Assembly: GCA_003503945.1 (NCBI GenBank)
Contig: DOCD01000105.1
Span: 433 to 6,008, forward strand
DNA: 5,576 nt
Direction: 5' to 3'
Source of the DNA: Clostridiales bacterium
Lineage (GTDB): Bacteria; Bacillota; Clostridia; Christensenellales; Borkfalkiaceae
The notes under the pieces were generated by a model that had not been told where the DNA came from, ran no database searches, and worked only from the letters and a program-made list of their open reading frames with translations. Both the position numbers and the translations under genes were made by a program. Positions 1-4,497 of the stretch are shown here, in pieces; position 1 is the stretch's first letter, and each line of letters begins with the position of its first letter.

Positions 1-374
1 AAAACGTATATTTTCTGAACTGCGCCGCGGAGGTTTTGGAAAAGTATTTCAAGCCTTGCTCGGTATCAGTGATATACCTCAATTTTTCCAACCCGCTTCC
101 CAAAGAGGGCTATAAAAAGCAGAGGCTTACCCACCCGCGTTTTCTCGGCATATACCGAAACATTTTAAAGGACGGCGGCACGATAGCGCAGAAAACCGAC
201 GATAAGGACTTTTACGAATTTTCGCTTGAAAGCTATAAGGCGGCGGGGTATAAAATCCTGAACGTGTGCGAGGACTTAAAAAACAACCCCGTTTCGGGCG
301 ACGTGGAAACCGAGCACGAAAAGCTGTTTAAAGAGCGCGGAAAGGCGATTTACCGAATAGTTGCGGAGGTCTGA
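1..374 (+). CDS. trmB: tRNA (guanine-N7-)-methyltransferase TrmB, 3' part (5' end outside window)
   Basis: TrmB methylates N7 of guanine 46 in the tRNA variable loop using S-adenosylmethionine. The frame is open from base 3 to the TGA at 372-374, giving about 123 residues, which is roughly the C-terminal half or more of a protein usually near 210 residues. The N-terminal SAM-binding glycine loop lies before the window. What is visible matches the family in order: IYLNFSNPLPK (about 75-104), RLTHPRFL, KTDD (FKTDN in relatives), FSLES, and the C-terminal TEHEKLF...IYRIVAE block (TEYEEKF...IYR). An internal TTG at 36 is not the real start, because family-like sequence (NVYFLNCAAEVLEKYF) continues upstream of it. 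Oddity: the usual DPWPK aspartate is Asn here (codon 90-92). The stop is 5 bp before the phosphoesterase start, so the two are probably co-transcribed. Family assignment is secure; activity is inferred. Confidence 0.93.
   Translation, partial: NVYFLNCAAEVLEKYFKPCSVSVIYLNFSNPLPKEGYKKQRLTHPRFLGIYRNILKDGGTIAQKTDDKDFYEFSLESYKAAGYKILNVCEDLKNNPVSGDVETEHEKLFKERGKAIYRIVAEV
365..369 (+). promoter_or_regulatory. Ribosome binding site GGAGG for the TTG-started phosphoesterase
   Basis: GGAGG lies inside the last codons of trmB, 10 nt before the TTG at 380. No ATG or GTG lies in frame near it, so this site is the reason for choosing the TTG start. The arrangement suggests translational linkage of the two genes. 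Confidence 0.7.
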
Positions 375-379
375 CGGGT

Positions 380-1162
380 TTGATTTGGCTTTGGGTAACT
401 TTGGCTGCGGCCGCGTTTGCGGCTTTAACGGCTGTTTTCGTTTGGTTCAATAACCGCTGTATAAAAACGACGCGGTACAGGGTGGAAATACCCGATTCGC
501 CGAAGCTCAAAATCGTGCATTTATCCGATTTGCACGGTAAAGCTTTCGGGCGCGGAAATTCAAAGCTTGTTGCAAGGGTCAAAGCGGAAGCGCCCGATTT
601 TATCGCGTTTACGGGGGATATAATTCATCTGTATACGCCGAAGAATAAAGAGGTCGCGCTGGCGGCGGTAAGCGCGCTTAAAGAAATCGCCCCCTTTATC
701 TACGTTGCGGGCAACCACGAAATGCGCAACAAGGGTTACAGATTTTTAAGAAGGGATTTGAAGGAAGCGGGCGCGGAAGTGCTCGACGATAACACGGCCC
801 TCGTTTCGGGGATAACCGTTGTCGGGCTCAACGGCGCGTCTCTTCGTAACGATAAAATAAATAAAATAACGCCCGACGTTTCGCCGAAAATTCTTCTCGC
901 GCACGAGCCGCAGTTTTTCGAAAAATACGCGCGGGCGGGTTACGACCTCGTTCTGTGCGGGCACGCGCACGGCGGGCAGTGGCGCATACCCTTTACGGGC
1001 GTGGGGCTGTACGCGCCGGGGCAGGGCAAATTTCCGAAATATACCTCGGGCGTGCATACCGACGGAAAAACGAAAATGATAATTTCCCGCGGGCTGGGCA
1101 ACTCGGAGTTTCCGCTCCGCCTTTTCAACCGCCCCGAAATTGTTGTAATAGAAATAAATTGA
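380..1162 (+). CDS. Membrane-anchored metallophosphoesterase (YkuE/YaeI-like)
   Basis: A 260-residue calcineurin-like metallophosphoesterase. Residues 1-22 form one hydrophobic segment with no twin-arginine or cleavage motif, suggesting an N-terminal anchor with the catalytic domain outside the cytoplasm. The dinuclear-metal motifs are all present and in order: HLSDLHG (D50, H52), FTGD (D80), AGNHE (N112-H113-E114), LLAHEP (H175) and CGHAHGGQ (H195, H197). The ending SRGLGNS-FPLRLFNRPEIVVIEI is typical of the YkuE/YaeI branch. Members of this branch are Mn/Zn-type phosphoesterases or phosphodiesterases whose natural substrate is mostly uncertain; lipid pyrophosphate-type substrates have been proposed for relatives. 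Start is TTG with GGAGG 10 nt upstream, 5 bp after the trmB stop, so it probably shares the trmB transcript. A strong hairpin follows directly. The enzyme class is clear; the substrate is unknown. Confidence 0.93.
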   Translation: MIWLWVTLAAAAFAALTAVFVWFNNRCIKTTRYRVEIPDSPKLKIVHLSDLHGKAFGRGNSKLVARVKAEAPDFIAFTGDIIHLYTPKNKEVALAAVSALKEIAPFIYVAGNHEMRNKGYRFLRRDLKEAGAEVLDDNTALVSGITVVGLNGASLRNDKINKITPDVSPKILLAHEPQFFEKYARAGYDLVLCGHAHGGQWRIPFTGVGLYAPGQGKFPKYTSGVHTDGKTKMIISRGLGNSEFPLRLFNRPEIVVIEIN

Positions 1163-1167
1163 TAATA

Positions 1168-1196
1168 ACCCCCGCCGTCCGAAAGACGGCGGGGTT
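1168..1196. terminator. Bidirectional hairpin terminator between convergent genes
   Basis: A 10-bp GC-rich stem (1170-1179 pairing with 1185-1194) closes a 5-nt loop CGAAA. It starts 7 bp after the phosphoesterase stop and ends 14 bp before the carbamoyltransferase stop. The plus-strand tail (TTGAAATTTATTATTT) and the minus-strand tail (GTTATTATCAATTT) are both T-rich but interrupted, so it probably serves both transcripts with moderate strength. Confidence 0.78.
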
Positions 1197-1208
1197 GAAA
1201 TTTATTAT

Positions 1209-2147
1209 TTATTTGATAAGCAGCGCAAGCGCGGCTTTTATGAGGTGCAGCTTGTTTTCGCCCTGTTCGAGCACCATACTCGACTTACCGTCGATAACGT
1301 CCTCGGTGACCTCTATCCCGCGGGAGGCGGGCAGGGGGTGCATAAACGCGGCGTTGTGCTTGGCAAGCCCCATAAGCGCGTTGTTTACCTGATAGGGGCG
1401 CAAAATTTCGCGTTCCTTTTCGGATACGGGCGAGTGGTACAGATAGCTGTCCGTATACACGACGTCGGCGTTGCGCACTGCCTCTGCGGGGTTGTCGGTC
1501 ACCAAGATGTTCCCGTATTGCTCCGCGTGCTGCAAATGAACGGGGTTAATGCTGAACTCGGCGGGCGAGCATAGCGCAACCTCCATACCGCACTTAATCG
1601 CGCCCATAATCAGCGATACGGCGGTGTTTTCGCCCTTGCCCACGTATGCGATTTTAAGCCCTTCCAGCTTGTTTTTCTTTTCCCATATGGTAAAAAGGTC
1701 GCAAAGGGTTTGAAGCGGGTTGAAATCCTCGTTGGAGGAATTTATTATCGTAAGCGGCGATACCGCGCAGAATTCGTCGATGTTGGTCTGGTCGATGCCG
1801 CGGGTTACGAGCGCCGCTACGCCGTAACGGTAAATAACGTTAACGATATCCTTTATATTTTCGCCCGCGTTCATATCCTTATGGCTGTAAGGCAGGCTGA
1901 CGCACGTTCCGCCCAGCTGGCGTATGCCTATTTCGAGCGCGGAGCGCATTCTCAGCGAGGTATCGCCGAAAAGCAGCGCGACGGTAACGTCGTTTAAAAT
2001 ATTCGTGCGTTCGTGCGCGGTGAATTTGGCTTTCATAGCTTTGGTTGCGTATAAAAGCTCGAAAATTTCTTCCGTGGAGTAATCCGCAAGTTTTGTCAGA
2101 TGCTTTTTGTCGAGCCCGTAGGAGGGAATGTAACGATTTATATCCAT
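1209..2147 (-). CDS. Divergent ornithine/aspartate carbamoyltransferase-family protein
   Basis: A 312-residue transcarbamylase, normal length for the family. Alignable blocks are FGDTSLRMR-ALEIGIRQLGG (60-80), VTRGI (114-118), EDFNPLQTLCDLFTI (140-154), LEGLKIAYVGKGEN (161-174), ADVVYTDSYLYHS (227-239), LRPYQVN (249-255), FMHPLP (268-273) and EVTEDVIDG...ENKLHLIKA (279-305). Known family members transfer carbamoyl from carbamoyl phosphate to ornithine, aspartate, putrescine or N-acylated ornithine. The overall shape is closest to ornithine/putrescine enzymes, but key positions differ: STRTR is SLRMR (64-68), the HPxQ histidine is N143, the ornithine-binding SMG is missing after YTD (D233 is kept), and HCLP is HPLP (270-273). 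The substrate is therefore open and a non-catalytic role cannot be excluded. The ATG at 2147 has AGGA 5 nt upstream and a dedicated promoter at 2297-2325. No other arginine, pyrimidine or agmatine pathway gene is in view. Confidence 0.85.
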   Translation of the reverse strand: MDINRYIPSYGLDKKHLTKLADYSTEEIFELLYATKAMKAKFTAHERTNILNDVTVALLFGDTSLRMRSALEIGIRQLGGTCVSLPYSHKDMNAGENIKDIVNVIYRYGVAALVTRGIDQTNIDEFCAVSPLTIINSSNEDFNPLQTLCDLFTIWEKKNKLEGLKIAYVGKGENTAVSLIMGAIKCGMEVALCSPAEFSINPVHLQHAEQYGNILVTDNPAEAVRNADVVYTDSYLYHSPVSEKEREILRPYQVNNALMGLAKHNAAFMHPLPASRGIEVTEDVIDGKSSMVLEQGENKLHLIKAALALLIK

Positions 2148-2148
2148 A

Positions 2149-2206
2149 TATTTCCTTTCGCGAAAATCCGCTTCGCGTATTTCCTTTCGCGAAAATCCGC
2201 TTCGCG
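2149..2206. repeat. Exact tandem duplication of a 29-bp stem-loop + Shine-Dalgarno unit
   Basis: Bases 2149-2177 and 2178-2206 are identical 29-bp copies placed head to tail directly before the carbamoyltransferase start. On the transcribed (minus) strand each copy holds CGCGAA, a 7-nt loop and TTCGCG (6-bp stem), followed at once by AAAGGAAATA, which contains the Shine-Dalgarno sequence. The copy next to ATG 2147 supplies the functional SD. A partial third relative (TATTTTCGCGAG, 2207-2218) follows. TTCGCG of one unit can also pair with CGCGAA of the next, leaving AAAGGA in a loop, so alternative foldings are possible. Confidence 0.9.
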
Positions 2207-2232
2207 TATTTTCGCGAGTTTTGTTTTGTCGT

Positions 2233-2274
2233 AAAATCGCTTAACGGCGGAAATAAATCCCGCCTTGCGATTTT
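2233..2274. other. Large imperfect hairpin in the carbamoyltransferase leader
   Basis: AAAATCGC (2233-2240) pairs with GCGATTTT (2267-2274). After a small internal loop, GGCGG (2246-2250) pairs with CCGCC (2260-2264) around a 9-nt loop. On the minus strand it lies in the transcribed leader, downstream of the promoter at 2297-2325. It could act as a queH terminator, an attenuator or a leader structure. Its minus-strand tail (TTTTACGAC) has only a short T run, so a terminator role is uncertain. Confidence 0.6.
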
Positions 2275-2296
2275 TCGGCAATATAAATTTTAAACT

Positions 2297-2325
2297 ATTA
2301 TATCACAAGTTTAATATTATTTCAA
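2297..2325 (-). promoter_or_regulatory. Strong sigma-A promoter for the carbamoyltransferase gene
   Basis: On the minus strand, TTGAAA (2325-2320), a 17-bp spacer, then TATAAT (2302-2297), with TG one base before the -10 (extended -10). The -35 box contains the TGA stop codon of queH (2324-2322). Transcription would start near 2290 and give a leader of about 140 nt containing the hairpins at 2233-2274 and 2149-2206. Confidence 0.82.
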
Positions 2326-2912
2326 CTGTTTGACCGTGAGAAGGCGCAACCGCAGTAATTTTGCCTGTAAAGGGCGTACTTTTCGCTCAGTTTAAGGCTG
2401 TTTAAATAACCGTCGCGTTTTTTAAAGTCGGAGTAAAGCCATTTCGCGTTGCCGCGCGCCACGCTTTTTCCGATTTCGTTCAAAAGGCGCGCGTTTTTCA
2501 AAGGGCTTAAAGTAAGGGTGGTAGTAAAGTAATCCCAGCCGCCCGCCGCGGCGAACTCCGCCGTCTTTTCAAGCCGTAGCTTAAAGCAGACCTCGCAGCG
2601 CTTTCCGCCCTCTTTTTCTTTTTCGAGCCCTTTTACCCGACTGTAAAACTCGGCGGTATCGTGGTCGCAGTCGGCGGCTTCCGCCCAGCCCGTAATTTCG
2701 ATAAGCCTCAAAAGCTCGTTCTTTCTTTTTAAATATTCTTTGTCGTCGATGTTGGGATTATAGAAAAAAACGGTTATATCGAAGTAATCTTTCAGCCTTT
2801 CGAGGCAGGCGGAGGAGCAGGGCGCGCAACAGCAGTGCAAAAGAAGTTTTTTTCTGCCGTCAAGCTTTTCTATTTGTTCCTGCATAAGCTTATCGTAGTT
2901 TTGCGCGTTCAT
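2322..2912 (-). CDS. queH: Epoxyqueuosine reductase QueH (DUF208 family)
   Basis: QueH carries out the last step of queuosine synthesis, reducing epoxyqueuosine to queuosine in the anticodon of GUN tRNAs; it is the non-cobalamin alternative to QueG. The 196-residue length is normal. Diagnostic features are KLLLHCCCAPCSSACLERL (22-40, with C27-C28-C29, C32, C36), FYNPNI (50-55), the CEVC pair (C106, C109), DYFTTTLTLSPLKN (127-140), DFKKRDGY (162-169) and the terminal YCGC (C187, C189). The CC and CxxC cysteines are those expected to bind the iron-sulfur cluster and metal. The ATG at 2912 fits the usual N-terminus (NYDKLMQEQIEKL), but no good Shine-Dalgarno precedes it; the nearest GGAAG is about 16 nt away. 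The gene probably starts in the 2913-3118 divergent region and the promoter was not firmly located. The other queuosine genes are not in the window. Confidence 0.95.
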   Translation of the reverse strand: MNAQNYDKLMQEQIEKLDGRKKLLLHCCCAPCSSACLERLKDYFDITVFFYNPNIDDKEYLKRKNELLRLIEITGWAEAADCDHDTAEFYSRVKGLEKEKEGGKRCEVCFKLRLEKTAEFAAAGGWDYFTTTLTLSPLKNARLLNEIGKSVARGNAKWLYSDFKKRDGYLNSLKLSEKYALYRQNYCGCAFSRSNS

Positions 2913-2990
2913 AAATAAAGTTTATCACTTCCGCAATCAAAAAACAACAAAAATTAATTTTAAAATTTTAACATTTAACCCTTTTTAATG

Positions 2991-3019
2991 TTGGTAAATA
3001 AATAAAATTATGGTAAAAT
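2991..3019 (+). promoter_or_regulatory. Sigma-A promoter for the ABC ATPase gene
   Basis: TTGGTA (2991-2996), a 17-bp spacer and TAAAAT (3014-3019), with TG one base before the -10 (extended -10). Upstream bases 2945-2970 are very AT-rich and include the perfect palindrome AAAATTAATTTT (2950-2961), which could act as an UP element. Predicted start near 3026, giving a leader of about 93 nt that contains the two-hairpin element. Confidence 0.65.
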
Positions 3020-3039
3020 GTATTGAGAACGGTTTTTTG

Positions 3040-3092
3040 ACCTCATCCGTCTTGACCCTGCGGTCAAGCCACCTTCCCCATAGGGGAAGGCT
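3040..3092. repeat. Two-hairpin element, probable dispersed intergenic repeat, in the ABC gene leader
   Basis: The layout is ACCTCATCCGT, then a 7-bp hairpin CTTGACC-CTGC-GGTCAAG (3051-3068), then a perfect 8-bp hairpin CCTTCCCC-ATA-GGGGAAGG (3072-3090). The arrangement CCTCATCCGTC / variable hairpin / CCACCTTCCCC / GGGGAAGG resembles, from memory, a short repeat scattered through many gut clostridial genomes. It lies after the predicted promoter and 29 nt before the ATG, so it would be transcribed as part of the 5' leader. It has no ORF and no recognisable riboswitch core. Only one copy is in the window, so repeat status is inference. Confidence 0.6.
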
Positions 3093-3118
3093 GTAATTAA
3101 GCATATACGGAGCGTTTT

Positions 3119-4327
3119 ATGGCAAGTTTAAAGTTAAACGGCGTGAATAAAGTGTACCCCTCGGGCAGTCTTGCGCTGCATAATATCAATCTCGAAGCGA
3201 AGGACAAGGAATTCCTTGTGATTGTCGGCGGCGAGGGCAGCGGCAAATCCACCCTGTTAAGAGTAATCGCCGGGCTCGAAGAGCTTACCTCGGGCGAAAT
3301 TTTTATCAGCGACAAGGACGTGACGGAGTTCGCGCCCAAGGACAGGGATATCACTATGGTTTTCAAAAGCGATGCCCTTTATCCGAACATGACCGTATTC
3401 GAAAATATGGCGTACGGACTGCGTGTGCGCAAGGCTCCGCAGACGCTTATAGAGCAGCGCGTTAAATCCGCCGCGGCGATTTTGGGGCTGGAAAGCGTTC
3501 TTTACCGCAAGCCTAAAATGCTCAGCGCGGCGCAGAAGCAGCGCGTGGCGATAGCCCGCTCGATTGTAAGGGAGCCCAGACTGTACCTGTTCGACGAGCC
3601 GCTTTCGGGGCTCGACGATAAGCTTAAAGGCGAGCTTTTAAACATAATTATCAATATGCAGGCGAGGATGCAGGGCACTTTTATCTACTCCACCAAAAAC
3701 GTGGCGGAGGCGATGACGATAGGCACCCGCGCAGTCGTGCTCAAAAACGGCATAGTTCAGCAAATAGATACCCCCGCAAACCTCTACGATTATCCCGTAA
3801 ACGCGTACGTGGCTTTTTATATCGGCGCGCCTACGATTAACTTTATTAACGATGCCGAAATACAAAAGACGGAAGAAGGTTTCTTCGTTGCGGGCGGCGG
3901 GTTGAAAATACCTTTAACCGAAAAAATACGGGCAAGGTTCGAAAGGCTCGAAGAGTATGCGGGCACGGGCAAGCGGGTTATCGCGGGCATTCGCCCCGAG
4001 GACGCGCGCTGCGGCGCCGAGGGCTTCGAGACGACTTGCGCGGAAGTTAAAGGGGACGGCGAAAACGCATTCGCCGAATGCGACGTAAACGGGGTAAGCT
4101 TTGTCGTATCCTGCGGCGAAAAAACCGAAAAGGGCGCAAAGGTGAAGGTAAGCGTCGACGCGGACAGGCTGTATCTGTTCGACGCGGAAACTAGGCTCAC
4201 GCTTTTGTCGCGCGACGGCGGATACGTTAAAACCGAATATGCGGAAGCCGACTATATTCCCCCGACCTTCGCCGAGGAAGAGGCGATTGTAAAGAGGAAG
4301 CCCGAAAAAAACCAGAAAAAGAAATAA
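3119..4327 (+). CDS. MalK/MsmX-type ABC transporter ATPase with degenerate motifs
   Basis: A 402-residue nucleotide-binding subunit with the fold order of carbohydrate-importer ATPases: A-loop Y13, Walker A GGEGSGKST (37-45), FAPKDRD (71-77), Walker B LYLFDEP (155-161) and D-loop SGLD (163-166), then a C-terminal TOBE/MalK-type regulatory domain from about 240 with GIRPEDA (290-296). Canonical MsmX/MalK enzymes power sugar uptake by pairing with two permeases at the membrane. Here the Q-loop Gln is K83 (MVFKSDALYP), the signature is LSAAQ (135-139) instead of LSGGQ, and the switch His is K193 (YSTKN instead of YVTHD). Walker A lysine K43 and Walker B E160 remain, so ATP binding is likely but normal hydrolysis is doubtful. 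An unusual Lys-rich tail follows (390-402). No permease or binding protein lies next to it, as is common for shared MsmX ATPases. GGAG lies 6 nt before the ATG; its own promoter and terminator make it monocistronic. Confidence 0.92.
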   Translation: MASLKLNGVNKVYPSGSLALHNINLEAKDKEFLVIVGGEGSGKSTLLRVIAGLEELTSGEIFISDKDVTEFAPKDRDITMVFKSDALYPNMTVFENMAYGLRVRKAPQTLIEQRVKSAAAILGLESVLYRKPKMLSAAQKQRVAIARSIVREPRLYLFDEPLSGLDDKLKGELLNIIINMQARMQGTFIYSTKNVAEAMTIGTRAVVLKNGIVQQIDTPANLYDYPVNAYVAFYIGAPTINFINDAEIQKTEEGFFVAGGGLKIPLTEKIRARFERLEEYAGTGKRVIAGIRPEDARCGAEGFETTCAEVKGDGENAFAECDVNGVSFVVSCGEKTEKGAKVKVSVDADRLYLFDAETRLTLLSRDGGYVKTEYAEADYIPPTFAEEEAIVKRKPEKNQKKK

Positions 4328-4331
4328 TATA

Positions 4332-4356
4332 AAGACCCCCTTAAAACGGGGGTCTT
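4332..4356 (+). terminator. Hairpin terminator after the ABC ATPase gene
   Basis: A perfect 9-bp stem, AAGACCCCC (4332-4340) with GGGGGTCTT (4348-4356), closes a 7-nt loop and begins 5 bp after the TAA stop. The tail (GCGTTTAAAA) is poor in T, so termination may be incomplete. Confidence 0.75.
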
Positions 4357-4403
4357 GCGTTTAAAACGACGCAAAATTGTAAATACTTAAAATAATTAAC
4401 GGC

Positions 4404-4433
4404 GCGCGCAAAAATCACATTTTTTGCAAGCGC
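4404..4433. other. First leader hairpin upstream of the metal exporter
   Basis: GCGC+GCAAAAA (4404-4414) pairs with TTTTTGC (4421-4427) and, past a 2-nt AA bulge, with GCGC (4430-4433), around a 6-nt loop TCACAT. It lies between the ABC gene terminator and the exporter start. Its function is unknown. It is not followed by a T run, so it is not an obvious terminator. Confidence 0.55.
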
Positions 4434-4443
4434 ACTCAATAAA

Positions 4444-4486
4444 TCACGGAAATTATCGCGCGCAGAACAGCGCGAGAATTTCGTGA
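4444..4486. other. Second leader hairpin, reaching the exporter's Shine-Dalgarno
   Basis: TCACG, a bulged G, AAATT, a small internal loop and CGCGC (4444-4463) pair with GCGCG, AG, AATTT and CGTGA (4470-4486) around a 6-nt loop. That makes about 15 base pairs in three blocks. The 3' arm overlaps the first two bases of the GAGGG ribosome site (4485-4489). I do not recognise a known metal riboswitch core (yybP-ykoY or NiCo type) here. Confidence 0.6.
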
Positions 4487-4489
4487 GGG
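4485..4489 (+). promoter_or_regulatory. Ribosome binding site GAGGG selecting the ATG at 4498
   Basis: GAGGG is 8 nt before the ATG at 4498. The alternative in-frame GTG at 4483 overlaps this site and has only weak GCGAG upstream, so the ATG is preferred. Confidence 0.7.
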
Positions 4490-4497
4490 TAAATTGT

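Noticed and set aside
36..374. A separate 112-residue protein starting at TTG 36.
   Set aside because: TrmB-like sequence continues in frame upstream to the window edge, so this is the truncated end of trmB and not an independent gene.
380..1162. Reading the phosphoesterase N-terminus as a Tat signal peptide, as in B. subtilis YkuE.
   Set aside because: There is no twin-arginine motif before the hydrophobic stretch; an uncleaved anchor fits better.
955..1392. A 145-codon plus-strand ORF running from inside the phosphoesterase gene through the terminator into the carbamoyltransferase gene.
   Set aside because: It is out of frame with a gene that has all its catalytic motifs, crosses a terminator and has no recognisable protein features.
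2148..2293. Possible Arg/Lys-rich leader peptide (about 48 codons from TTG at 2286 on the minus strand, ending just after the carbamoyltransferase ATG), reminiscent of an arginine attenuator.
   Set aside because: It has only a TTG start with no Shine-Dalgarno, and its basic residues come from the palindromic repeats (CGCGAA/TTCGCG). It is more likely chance openness of the repeat region.
2045..2293. Plus-strand ORF of 82 codons across the carbamoyltransferase 5' end and leader, with an internal repeat (FRENPLRVFPFAKIRFAYF).
   Set aside because: It is antisense to a clear gene and the repeat is only the 29-bp DNA duplication read through. No ribosome site or family resemblance.
2950..2970. 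AT-rich palindromes (AAAATTAATTTT and TAAAATTTTA) as a protein-binding operator between divergent genes.
   Set aside because: Simple A/T tracts easily give such palindromes in a promoter region; there is nothing to set them apart from an UP element or composition.
4483..4497. GTG at 4483 as the exporter start (adding MRVNC).
   Set aside because: It overlaps the GAGGG ribosome site that serves ATG 4498 and lies in the hairpin arm; the added residues are not needed for the first membrane segment.
4328..4497. A known metal riboswitch (yybP-ykoY or NiCo type) upstream of the exporter.
   Set aside because: The conserved core motifs of these classes are not visible; only simple hairpins can be supported.
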